From: Vicingus serpentipes
GTDB lineage: Bacteria > Bacteroidota > Bacteroidia > Flavobacteriales_E > Vicingaceae
Assembly: GCA_024103385.1 (NCBI GenBank)
Contig: JAGFIT010000009.1
Span: forward strand, 1 to 64,000
Length of the DNA: 64,000 bases
Reading direction: 5' to 3'
Shown here one piece after another: positions 37,485 to 45,320 of the stretch (positions are counted from its first letter, which is position 1; every line of letters starts with the position of its first letter). Below the pieces are notes generated by a model. The model did no database searches. It was given only the letters and a program-made list of their open reading frames with translations, and was not told the origin of the DNA. The position numbers were made by a program, and so were the translations under genes.

Positions 37485-38372
37485 TTATTTAAACTGATTG
37501 GAAACAATTAAATCTTTGGTTCCATGTCCCCAAGAATAAAAACCTTCACCCGATTTCACCCCTAATTTACCTGCTGTTACCATATTTACCAACAACGGAC
37601 AAGGTGCATATTTTGGGTTGCCAAATCCTTCGTACATTACATTTAAAATAGATAGACAAACATCTAAACCAATAAAATCCGCTAACTGTAATGGTCCCAT
37701 GGGATGAGCCATTCCTAATTTCATTACTGTATCAATTTCTGCAACACCTCCTACTCCTTCATGTAAAGTAATAATGGCCTCATTAATCATAGGCATTAAA
37801 ATTCTATTTGCCACAAAACCTGGGTAATCATTTACCTCTGTAGGAACTTTCCCTAATTTTTTAGACAATTCCATAATGGTATTGGTTACCTCATCAGAAG
37901 TAGAATAACCCCTAATAATCTCTACTAATTTCATTATTGGAACAGGGTTCATAAAATGCATTCCTATTACCTTATCTGGTCTATTCGTTACAGCAGCAAT
38001 TTGTGTAATAGAAATAGATGAAGTATTGGTTGCTAAAATTACATTTGGCTGAATAGCTTCATCAATGGACTGAAATATTTTTAATTTTAAATCTACATTT
38101 TCAGTAGCTGCTTCCACTACCAATTCAACATCCTCTACTCCTCTCACTAATTCCGTATGCGTAGTAATATTTCCAATAGTATTTGTTTTATCAGCTTCAG
38201 AAATCTTTTCTTTAGCTACCATTCTATCCAAATTTTTCGAGATAGTGGCTATCGCTTTATCTAACGCTTCTTGAGATATATCTATTAAATTCACTTTAAT
38301 TCCACTTTGGGCAAAGGTATGTGCTATACCATTACCCATTGTTCCTGCTCCTATTACTGCTACTTTATTCAT
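37485..38372 (-). CDS. 3-hydroxyacyl-CoA (3-hydroxybutyryl-CoA) dehydrogenase
   Basis: 295 residues. NAD-binding Rossmann motif VIGAGTMGNGIAHTFAQSG at 5-23, catalytic His region IGMHFMNPVPIMKLVEIIRG, and the C-terminal domain with LGMAHPMGPLQLADFIGLDV. It oxidises L-3-hydroxyacyl-CoA to the 3-keto form in fatty acid or butyrate metabolism. A large palindrome lies immediately upstream (38391-38420) and may control it. Confidence 0.94.
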   Translation of the reverse strand: MNKVAVIGAGTMGNGIAHTFAQSGIKVNLIDISQEALDKAIATISKNLDRMVAKEKISEADKTNTIGNITTHTELVRGVEDVELVVEAATENVDLKLKIFQSIDEAIQPNVILATNTSSISITQIAAVTNRPDKVIGMHFMNPVPIMKLVEIIRGYSTSDEVTNTIMELSKKLGKVPTEVNDYPGFVANRILMPMINEAIITLHEGVGGVAEIDTVMKLGMAHPMGPLQLADFIGLDVCLSILNVMYEGFGNPKYAPCPLLVNMVTAGKLGVKSGEGFYSWGHGTKDLIVSNQFK

Positions 38373-38390
38373 TTTAATGTATGTTTCGCG

Positions 38391-38420
38391 TTTTAATGTT
38401 GAAACGTTTCAACGTTAAAA
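38391..38420. promoter_or_regulatory. 30-bp palindrome, candidate operator upstream of the dehydrogenase gene
   Basis: Arms TTTTAATGTTGAAAC and GTTTCAACGTTAAAA pair with a single mismatch; the core TTGAAACGTTTCAA has a central CG as in LacI-family operators. It lies 19 bases upstream of the dehydrogenase ATG and 10 bases after the trxB stop. It lacks a T tract on either side, so an operator fits better than a terminator. Confidence 0.55.
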
Positions 38421-38430
38421 ACTTTATTAT

Positions 38431-39384
38431 TTAATGCCCTTTTGCTGCTAAATACCTTTCTGCTTCTAATGCTGCCATACAGCCTGTTCCTGCAGCAGTT
38501 ATTGCTTGTCTGTACGTTTTATCTGCAGCATCTCCAGACACAAACACCCCTGGAACATTTGTTTTAGCTGTTCCTGGTTCTGCATATTTAATATATCCCG
38601 CTTCATCTAAATTAATGTAATCCTTAAATATTTCTGTATTTGGGGTATGTCCAATCGCCACGAAAAATCCAGTACACGGAATTACTTTTTCCTCTCCAGT
38701 TTTATTGTTTTTTACCTTAACACCTGTTACCAAATCGTTTTCTCCCAGCACTTCAACGGTATCCGTATTATATAAAATTTCAATATTCGGTGTTTTTTTC
38801 ACTCGTTCTGCCATAATTTTAGAAGCTCTAAATTCATCTCTGCGAACAAGCATTGTTACTTTTTTACAGATATTTGACAAGTAATGTGCTTCCTCACAAG
38901 CAGAGTCTCCTGCTCCAACTATCACAGTTTCTTGTCCTCTATAAAAGAAACCATCACAAATAGCACAAGCAGATACCCCTCCTCCTGCTTTTAAATAATG
39001 TTGCTCTGAATCTAATCCTAAATATTTAGCAGAAGCTCCTGTGGAAATGATAATCGTATCAGCATGAATTTCTTTGGTTTCATTTACCCATACCTTATGT
39101 ACATCTCCAGAAAAGTCAACTTTAGTTACCCAACCATCTCTTATATCAGTATTAAATCTTTCTGCCTGAGCTTGTAATTGTATCATCATCTCTGGACCTG
39201 TTACTCCATCTGGATATCCTGGAAAATTTTCTACTTCATTTGTCGTAGTTAACTGTCCCCCTGGTTGCATTCCCTGATACAGAACTGGACTCATATTAGC
39301 TCTAGCAGCATAAATTGCCGCTGTATATCCCGCAGGACCAGAGCCAATTATTAAACATTTTACTTTTTCTATTTCTTCTGACAT
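38431..39384 (-). CDS. trxB: Thioredoxin reductase (NADPH)
   Basis: 317 residues. FAD site IIGSGPAGYTAAIYAARA at 12-29, redox-active CAIC pair in SACAICDGFFYRG (about 141-144), NADPH motif VGAGDSACEEAHYLS, and the C-terminal FVSGDAADKTYRQAITAAG. It reduces thioredoxin with NADPH in the cytoplasm. Confidence 0.96.
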   Translation of the reverse strand: MSEEIEKVKCLIIGSGPAGYTAAIYAARANMSPVLYQGMQPGGQLTTTNEVENFPGYPDGVTGPEMMIQLQAQAERFNTDIRDGWVTKVDFSGDVHKVWVNETKEIHADTIIISTGASAKYLGLDSEQHYLKAGGGVSACAICDGFFYRGQETVIVGAGDSACEEAHYLSNICKKVTMLVRRDEFRASKIMAERVKKTPNIEILYNTDTVEVLGENDLVTGVKVKNNKTGEEKVIPCTGFFVAIGHTPNTEIFKDYINLDEAGYIKYAEPGTAKTNVPGVFVSGDAADKTYRQAITAAGTGCMAALEAERYLAAKGH

Positions 39385-39471
39385 ATCTGTATTTTTTGAG
39401 CAGATAAAATTAAAATTATTTGAAGGGTTTACAAAGCATTTAATAAGATATTAATAAACAATAGTAACCCT

Positions 39472-40284
39472 CTATTCTGTGACAATTATACTTTTTTCGC
39501 TTTTTGCATAAGCCCCAAAATAACCCACAACATCTTTCCCCTGTATATTTGTAATAGGGTTGCCTGGCACTAAACCTTCTTGTGAAGATGATAATGCCGT
39601 GAAATATCGATAATTTACTTCATCTATAGTTAAAAATTGAATGGTTACCGAATCCCCCTGATAAAAAATACTTTCAAAAACTGGAATACGAGTAGATTTT
39701 CCTTCTATAAACTCATCATTAAAAGCCAAAAAACCTTTTTCTTGTTTTCCTTCTAAGAATGCTTTTACACGATAAAAATTAACTGAATTGGCTTGATCAG
39801 TAAAATGACATAGAACAGAATATTCTGGAACATTAGGGTTTTCCCAAAAAGCTTCTAAATTTTCTTCAACCGAGAGAGAGTCTATAGCTACTCTAGGGTT
39901 CATTTCCGACTCAGCTGTTATTGTTTTACCTTCCACATTTACAATTAAATAATATGTTCTATTTGCTACTCCTTGTAATGTTGTATCGCTATAATACCCT
40001 GGTGCAGATTCATAAAGAACATAAGTGTTTCCTATATCATCTTTAATTTGTACACTAGCGTTAGATATCATTTCTACAGGTTGATTATTTTTAAATGGTC
40101 GAGTCCTTGATAATATTACATAATTATCCCCTAAGTGATCATGCACCACCGCCTCAACTACATGAAATGTTCGTGATTCTTCCAAATCTAAATCAATTTT
40201 TTTCTCACATGAAATAAATATCAATACGAATAACCCAATCAGTAAGGTTTTTATTAATGTAGCGATATGGTTAAAATAAATCAT
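39472..40284 (-). CDS. DUF4249-family lipoprotein, partner of the upstream TonB receptor
   Basis: 270 residues from the ATG at 40284, one base after the receptor's stop. The frame extends into the receptor gene, but that would give a 29-residue tail without purpose in front of the lipoprotein signal, which ends IFISC. The body is beta-rich as in DUF4249. In Bacteroidota DUF4249 genes regularly follow TonB-dependent receptor genes, so it probably forms a surface lid or binding subunit for the transporter. Substrate unknown. Confidence 0.86.
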   Translation of the reverse strand: MIYFNHIATLIKTLLIGLFVLIFISCEKKIDLDLEESRTFHVVEAVVHDHLGDNYVILSRTRPFKNNQPVEMISNASVQIKDDIGNTYVLYESAPGYYSDTTLQGVANRTYYLIVNVEGKTITAESEMNPRVAIDSLSVEENLEAFWENPNVPEYSVLCHFTDQANSVNFYRVKAFLEGKQEKGFLAFNDEFIEGKSTRIPVFESIFYQGDSVTIQFLTIDEVNYRYFTALSSSQEGLVPGNPITNIQGKDVVGYFGAYAKSEKSIIVTE

Positions 40285-40285
40285 T

Positions 40286-42649
40286 TTAAAATCTAAAATT
40301 GTAGCTAATAGAAGGAATAATTTTAAATAAAGAAAGTTGAATAATTTCTGTTTTTGTTGGATCATCTTCATTCTCCCTAAAATCTATAGAGTAAGCGTTT
40401 TCTCGTCCATAAAGATTATAAACAGAGAAATTCCAACTTGATTCTACTTTCTTTTTTATTTTTTCCATTTCGCCAGTTTCAGCATTAATTTGCTCTTTAA
40501 ATTTTTTATTCTCTAAAGTCATTCCTATATCCATTCTATGGTAATTAGGCATTCTAGATGCATTTCTATCCGAATATAAATTAATTGTTTGGTTATCTAC
40601 AACATATTTCCCTGTTGGGAAAGTAACAGCACTACCTGTATAAAAAACAAAAGACGAAGACAATTTAATTCGCTCCCCTAAAGCATACATCAACACCAAT
40701 GAAACATCATGAGTTCGATCTTGTTTGGCAGGATACCATGTGTTTTTATTTACTTCTTCAAACTTTTTTTCAGTTCTAGCCAATGTATAAGATAACCAAC
40801 CTGTAAAATCTCCTTTCTTTTTCTTCAAAAAGAATTCAAGCCCATACGCTCTTCCTTCTCCATACAACAACTCTCCTTCTACCGTAGCATTCAAAGTAAC
40901 TTCAGCTCCCGTTCTATAATCAATCGCGTTTTGTAATATTTTATAATAGGTTTCTACTGAAAATTCATATGTATTGTTCTTTAAATTTTTAAAATATCCT
41001 AATGAGACTTGATCTGCAACTTCTGGTTTAATGTTATTGCTACTCGGCATCCACGCATCAATAGGGCTACCACTAGAAGAATTTGACAATAAATGCAAAT
41101 ATTGGTTAGAACGAGAATAAGAAGCTTTGATGGAACTTAACTCATTTAATATATAATTCAGGGCAAACCTTGGTTCTATAGCACTATAGCTAACAACAGA
41201 CTCCCAACTTTTATAATCGGTAGAATCGGAAACTTTACCATCTTGATCATAAGTATATATTTCTCCTGGTCCTATTTGAGTGAAATTAGAATATCTTAAT
41301 CCGTAAGTTACCGTTAAAAGACTTGCCAATTTTTGTTCATTACTGATGTACAAGGCACTTTCAAATGAATACCTATTTTCAATTTTAGTATTATTAAACA
41401 CTCCATCCTCTTCAGTAGAAGAAACCTCACCTGGATCAAAAGTATGGTAAACTATAGCACCTCCTAATTTTAACTTATTTTTATCATTTAAAAAATAATC
41501 TAAATCTTCTTTAAGTGTAATGTCTTTTATCTTAGATGCTATTTTAAACCCCGCTTCTCCTATTTCTATTTTGTAATTATACTGGCTATAAATAAAAGAG
41601 GTATTGCTAAATAATTTATCACTAAATAGGTGATTCCATCTTAATGTACCTGTAGCATTACCCCAATTAAACCCAAAAGCATCACCATAACCTAAATTAT
41701 CTCTTCCAAAATAGCCAGATAGAAAAACCCTATCTTTTTCACTAAATCTATAATTGGCTTTCATATTTAAATCATAAAAATACAAAGAAGCATCTCTTTG
41801 AGTTTTATTGCTTGAAAATTTCAAAAATACATCAGCATAAGTTCTCCGTCCAGAAACAATAAAAGATCCTTTATCCTTAATTATTGGTCCTTCAACTGTT
41901 AACTTGGAAGATATCAATCCCAGACCACCGCTTACTTCCATCTTTTTTGAATTTCCATCCTTCATTACAATGTCCATCACAGAAGATAATCTACCTCCGT
42001 ACTCTGCAGGTATACCACCTTTATATAATTTTAAATCTTTAATTGCATCTGAATTAAATACAGAAAAGAAACCCAAGAGATGAGAAGCGTTGTAAACAGG
42101 AGCTCCATCTAATAAAATTAAATTCTGATCAGCTCCACCTCCCCTCACAAAAAAACCAGCACCTCCCTCTCCGCTCGACTTTACTCCTGGCATTAATTGC
42201 AGGGTTTTCATTACATCCCGTTCTCCAAATAAAACAGGTATACTCTCAATCTCTCTCATATCTACCTTAGTTACCCCAATATCTGTCGATCCAATATTTT
42301 CATCATCTCTAGTTGCTGTAACTTCAAACTCTTCAAGTTCAGCAGCATCAGTAGAAAGTTCAATATTCTTCTTTAAATTCTGATTAAAATTCAATTTAAA
42401 TTCTTGCGTTTTGTATCCTATAAAAGTATATTGAATAGTATACTCCCCTTTGGGAAGCGTAATGGAATAAAACCCATAGACATTTGCTGTAGTACCTGTT
42501 CCAGGAAGTTCCTTAACAAGGATCGTTACTCCAATTAAATCTTCTCCATCAACAGCATCTTTAACATTCCCACTCAGGGTGTACTTCTCTTGGGCATTTA
42601 CCAAAAAAGGAAAAAGAAGGAAAAAGAATATGAAAAGGGTATTTTTCAA
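40286..42649 (-). CDS. TonB-dependent receptor with carboxypeptidase-regulatory-like domain
   Basis: 787 residues from a TTG start at 42649; a stop lies four codons upstream and no ATG fits. Signal peptide, CarboxypepD_reg-like domain (about 20-105, YTLSGNVKDAVDGEDLIGVT), plug (about 115-235, MPGVKSSGEGGAGFFVRGG) and a 22-strand barrel ending SISYNFRF. It imports an unknown ligand through the outer membrane, with the DUF4249 lipoprotein encoded just downstream. A TAATTTTG box lies 28 bases before the start. Confidence 0.93.
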   Translation of the reverse strand: MKNTLFIFFFLLFPFLVNAQEKYTLSGNVKDAVDGEDLIGVTILVKELPGTGTTANVYGFYSITLPKGEYTIQYTFIGYKTQEFKLNFNQNLKKNIELSTDAAELEEFEVTATRDDENIGSTDIGVTKVDMREIESIPVLFGERDVMKTLQLMPGVKSSGEGGAGFFVRGGGADQNLILLDGAPVYNASHLLGFFSVFNSDAIKDLKLYKGGIPAEYGGRLSSVMDIVMKDGNSKKMEVSGGLGLISSKLTVEGPIIKDKGSFIVSGRRTYADVFLKFSSNKTQRDASLYFYDLNMKANYRFSEKDRVFLSGYFGRDNLGYGDAFGFNWGNATGTLRWNHLFSDKLFSNTSFIYSQYNYKIEIGEAGFKIASKIKDITLKEDLDYFLNDKNKLKLGGAIVYHTFDPGEVSSTEEDGVFNNTKIENRYSFESALYISNEQKLASLLTVTYGLRYSNFTQIGPGEIYTYDQDGKVSDSTDYKSWESVVSYSAIEPRFALNYILNELSSIKASYSRSNQYLHLLSNSSSGSPIDAWMPSSNNIKPEVADQVSLGYFKNLKNNTYEFSVETYYKILQNAIDYRTGAEVTLNATVEGELLYGEGRAYGLEFFLKKKKGDFTGWLSYTLARTEKKFEEVNKNTWYPAKQDRTHDVSLVLMYALGERIKLSSSFVFYTGSAVTFPTGKYVVDNQTINLYSDRNASRMPNYHRMDIGMTLENKKFKEQINAETGEMEKIKKKVESSWNFSVYNLYGRENAYSIDFRENEDDPTKTEIIQLSLFKIIPSISYNFRF

Positions 42650-42676
42650 AAAATGATTTTATCTAAATTTGAGGTT

Positions 42677-42684
42677 CAAAATTA
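42677..42684 (-). promoter_or_regulatory. Putative -7 box (TAATTTTG) for the TonB receptor gene
   Basis: TAATTTTG on the minus strand matches TAnnTTTG 27 bases before the TTG start at 42649. The -33 element is not clear. Confidence 0.38.
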
Positions 42685-42726
42685 ATATTTATTGTCTCTT
42701 TAATTGATTTAATAAATGTTAAATTT

Positions 42727-42801
42727 CGGGATGTAGCTTAGTCCGGTTAAAGTGCGCGTCTGGGGGGCGCGAGATCGGAGGTTCGAATCCTCTCATCCCG
42801 A
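42727..42801 (+). tRNA. tRNA-Pro (anticodon GGG)
   Basis: 75 bases. Acceptor CGGGATG pairs with CATCCCG, the discriminator is A, and CCA is not encoded. The anticodon stem CGCGT/GCGCG holds the loop CTGGGGG, giving anticodon GGG (reads CCC). The T arm contains GGTTCGAATCC. The 3' end is repeated 162 bases downstream. Confidence 0.96.
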
Positions 42802-42810
42802 CAAAGAAAA
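42789..42810 (+). repeat. Direct repeat, copy 1: 3' end of tRNA-Pro plus 9 bases
   Basis: 22 bases starting CCTCTCATCC and ending GACAAAGAAAA; the same 22 bases occur exactly at 42951-42972. Position at a tRNA 3' end is typical of attachment sites. Confidence 0.88.
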
Positions 42811-42812
42811 TT

Positions 42813-42836
42813 TGCAACGTAGTTGCAGATTTTTTT
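42813..42836 (+). terminator. Rho-independent terminator of the tRNA-Pro gene
   Basis: TGCAAC and GTTGCA form a 6-bp stem with a GTA loop, followed after GA by seven T. It begins 12 bases after the tRNA. Confidence 0.75.
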
Positions 42837-42889
42837 GTGAGATAAAATGAACTAAGTTCTACTTGTGAGAATGAAATCTCACAAAAAAA
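42830..42889. repeat. 14-bp inverted repeat between the tRNA-Pro direct repeats
   Basis: TTTTTTTGTGAGAT (42830-42843) and ATCTCACAAAAAAA (42876-42889) are perfect inverted copies 32 bases apart. They lie wholly inside the segment bounded by the two direct repeats. Confidence 0.75.
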
Positions 42890-42950
42890 GCAAGTGAAAC
42901 GAAAACTTTCTTTTCGGAATTTACTTATGAAGAGGATCACTGAAAGTAAC

Positions 42951-42972
42951 CCTCTCATCCCGACAAAGAAAA
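42951..42972 (+). repeat. Direct repeat, copy 2: duplicated tRNA-Pro 3' end
   Basis: Exact 22-base copy of 42789-42810. It has no tRNA body upstream of it, so it is a scar of duplication and not a second tRNA gene. Confidence 0.88.
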
Positions 42973-43030
42973 AGCTGTAAAAGGACAACTTTCATTTTTA
43001 ACTAATCACTAACAACTGCCTTGGATTAAG

Positions 43031-43038
43031 TATTTTTG
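43031..43038 (+). promoter_or_regulatory. Putative -7 box (TATTTTTG) for the THUMP methyltransferase gene
   Basis: TATTTTTG matches TAnnTTTG and ends 4 bases before the ATG at 43043, which would make the transcript leaderless or nearly so. Confidence 0.4.
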
Positions 43039-43042
43039 TAAA

Positions 43043-44245
43043 ATGAATGCTAATCAACAACTAAAAATAGTTGCCAAAACGGCTGCTGGATTAGAAGATG
43101 TTTTAATTGAAGAATTAAAACAGTTAGGCGTTACCGATTATGAAAAAGGAATAAGGGCTGTTACCTTTTATGGAAACAAAGAAATGTTATACAAAGCCAA
43201 TATATGGTTAAGAACAGCTAACCGATTAATTGTTCCCTTTAAAGAGTTCTCTATTAAAGAGTTCTCTATTAAAGATGCTGATGATTTATACCGCCAAGTT
43301 AAAAGAATAGAATGGGAAACTATTTTTGATGTTGATCAAACTTTTGCTATTGATTCCACTGTTTTTTCTCCATTATTTAACCACACCAAATTTCCAGCAC
43401 TAAAAGCTAAAGATGCTATTGCAGATCGGTTTAGATCAAAATTTGATAAACGACCGAATGTAGATCCTGAAAAACCAGATATCAGAATTAATCTTCACAT
43501 TAGTATAGATAACAGATGTACAATTAGTTTAGATAGCTCTGGAGACCCTTTATTTAAAAGAGGATATAGAGATAGCCGAAGTTTAGCACCTATTAAAGAA
43601 GATTTAGCTGCTGGTATGATTTTGTTGAGTGAATGGGATAAAGATTCCAACTTTGTAGATTTATTTTGTGGTTCAGGAACCCTGCTAATAGAAGCAGCAA
43701 TGATTGCTAACAACATCGCTCCTAACATCAACAGAGCTGTATTTGGTTTTATGAATTGGAAAACTTTTGATGAAGTTCTTTTTAATAAAGTAATTGATGA
43801 GGCTTTGGATGAAGAAATCGATTTTAAGCATCAAATTATAGGAGTAGATATTGATGCAAGAGTTATGGGAATGAGTAGAGCTAACATTGAAGCAGCTGGA
43901 TTAACGGATAAAATCACACTATTTAAAAAAGATTTCAAAGACTTTAAAGCTCCTGATAAAAAAGGTGTTATTGTTTCTAATCCTCCCTACGGAGAGAGAA
44001 TAGGTGAAAATGTGGATGATTTATACAAAGCTTTTGGTGACAATTTAAAAGCTCAATACGATGGCTGGAATGCTTGGTTAATCAGCTCTAATATGGGTGC
44101 TTTAAAAAAAGTAGGACTACGTCCTTCTCGAAAAATAAAATTATTTAACGGAAGCTTAGAATGCCGTTTTATGAAATATGAAATGTACAAAGGCACCAAG
44201 AAAACTCATAAATTAGCAAAAGCAGACGAAAATAGACAAGAATAA
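43043..44245 (+). CDS. THUMP-domain class I SAM-dependent RNA methyltransferase (RlmL/YpsC-like)
   Basis: 400 residues. N-terminal THUMP domain (about 55-165), then the methyltransferase part with FVDLFCGSGTLLIEAAMIA (motif I) and the catalytic N-P-P-Y in IVSNPPYGERIGENVD. Family members make 2-methylguanosine in 23S rRNA. A 15-base tandem duplication at 43241-43270 repeats the five residues KEFSI in the THUMP region without changing frame. Confidence 0.94.
   Translation: MNANQQLKIVAKTAAGLEDVLIEELKQLGVTDYEKGIRAVTFYGNKEMLYKANIWLRTANRLIVPFKEFSIKEFSIKDADDLYRQVKRIEWETIFDVDQTFAIDSTVFSPLFNHTKFPALKAKDAIADRFRSKFDKRPNVDPEKPDIRINLHISIDNRCTISLDSSGDPLFKRGYRDSRSLAPIKEDLAAGMILLSEWDKDSNFVDLFCGSGTLLIEAAMIANNIAPNINRAVFGFMNWKTFDEVLFNKVIDEALDEEIDFKHQIIGVDIDARVMGMSRANIEAAGLTDKITLFKKDFKDFKAPDKKGVIVSNPPYGERIGENVDDLYKAFGDNLKAQYDGWNAWLISSNMGALKKVGLRPSRKIKLFNGSLECRFMKYEMYKGTKKTHKLAKADENRQE
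43241..43270 (+). repeat. 15-base tandem duplication inside the THUMP methyltransferase gene
   Basis: The unit AAAGAGTTCTCTATT occurs twice in a row, giving KEFSIKEFSI. In frame and apparently tolerated. Confidence 0.9.
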
Positions 44246-44252
44246 ATAAAAC

Positions 44253-44313
44253 CGTCACCCTGAACTCGTTTCAGGGTCTTTTTGTTAGATCCTGAAACGA
44301 GTTCAGGATGACG
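44253..44313. terminator. Long palindrome between THUMP and pfkA genes, likely terminator/REP-like element
   Basis: 23-base arms (44253-44275 and 44291-44313) pair with one mismatch; the loop holds CTTTTTG. The right-hand arm shares AGATCC and TCAGGATGAC with the repeat at 31415-31440, so it is a member of a dispersed family. It would fold in both directions. Confidence 0.75.
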
Positions 44314-44327
44314 AAAAAATAAAAGAA

Positions 44328-45299
44328 ATGAAAAAAATAGGTGTTTTTACCTCTGGAGGAGATTCTCCAGGAATGAATGCAGCAATAAGAGCTGTAGTTA
44401 GAACCTGTGCTTACCACAACATTGAATCCTACGGAATTTATGAAGGATATGAAGGCTTAATCAATGGAGAAATTCGAAAAATTGGAGCTCGAGGGGTAAG
44501 CAACATCATTCAACGAGGAGGCACCATTTTAAAAAGTTCAAGAAGCGAGGCGTTTAGGACAGTAGAAGGAAGAAAAAAAGCATTTGAAAATATTCAGAAA
44601 TTCGGACTAGATGGTATTGTTGCCATTGGTGGTGATGGTACTTTTACTGGAGCAGCAATATTTAATAAAGAGTACAACATTCCATTTGTAGGTATACCAG
44701 GCACTATTGACAATGATTTGTTTGGTACCGATTTTACCATTGGTTATGATACTGCCATCAATACAGTAGTAGAAGCTGTAGATAAAATTAGAGATACTGC
44801 TACTTCACACAACCGTTTGTTCATTGTAGAAGTAATGGGAAAAGATGCTGGTTTTATTGCATTACGAAGTGGTATTGCTGTGGGTGCTGAAGCCATCTTA
44901 ATTCCTGAAACCAGAACCTATATCAATCAACTTATTGAAAAATTAGAAGGCAACAGAAACGGACGAAAAACAAGTATGATTGTTATTGTTGCTGAAGGCG
45001 ATGAATTGGGTGGTGCTTACGAGGTAGCTCAAAAAGTAAAGAAACAATGTCCTCAATACGACTCTCGAGTAACCGTTTTAGGGCACATCCAACGCGGAGG
45101 AAGCCCAAGTGCAATGGATAGGGTATTGGCCAGCACGATGGGCAATGCAGCTGTTGATGCACTCCTTAATGGAAAAAATAATATAATGATAGGTGTAGTT
45201 AACAAAGAAGTAGCTTACACCCCTTTTGAAAAAGCCATTAAACATCACGATAAATTAAATATGAATTTAGTCAACTTGGCGGAGATATTAGCGAGTTAA
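44328..45299 (+). CDS. pfkA: ATP-dependent 6-phosphofructokinase
   Basis: 323 residues, standard bacterial length. ATP site GVFTSGGDSPGMNAAIRAV and GGDGTFTGA (a Gly after GGD fits ATP rather than PPi use), catalytic region PGTIDNDLFGTDFTIGYDTA, and LGHIQRGGSPSAMDR for fructose-6-phosphate. It performs the committed step of glycolysis in the cytoplasm. Confidence 0.96.
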   Translation: MKKIGVFTSGGDSPGMNAAIRAVVRTCAYHNIESYGIYEGYEGLINGEIRKIGARGVSNIIQRGGTILKSSRSEAFRTVEGRKKAFENIQKFGLDGIVAIGGDGTFTGAAIFNKEYNIPFVGIPGTIDNDLFGTDFTIGYDTAINTVVEAVDKIRDTATSHNRLFIVEVMGKDAGFIALRSGIAVGAEAILIPETRTYINQLIEKLEGNRNGRKTSMIVIVAEGDELGGAYEVAQKVKKQCPQYDSRVTVLGHIQRGGSPSAMDRVLASTMGNAAVDALLNGKNNIMIGVVNKEVAYTPFEKAIKHHDKLNMNLVNLAEILAS

Positions 45300-45320
45300 A
45301 ACCTCTTTTCTTGTTTATAC

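Noticed and set aside
40285-40371. 29-codon N-terminal extension of the DUF4249 lipoprotein
   Set aside because: Lies within the TonB receptor gene and would hide the lipoprotein signal.
42789-42972. Second tRNA gene at 42951
   Set aside because: Only the 3' 13 bases of the tRNA are duplicated; no D or anticodon arms are present.
42719-42988. Minus-strand ORF of 89 codons across tRNA-Pro
   Set aside because: It is the reverse complement of the tRNA and its duplicated 3' end (the FVGMRG motif repeats for that reason); a known type of false gene.
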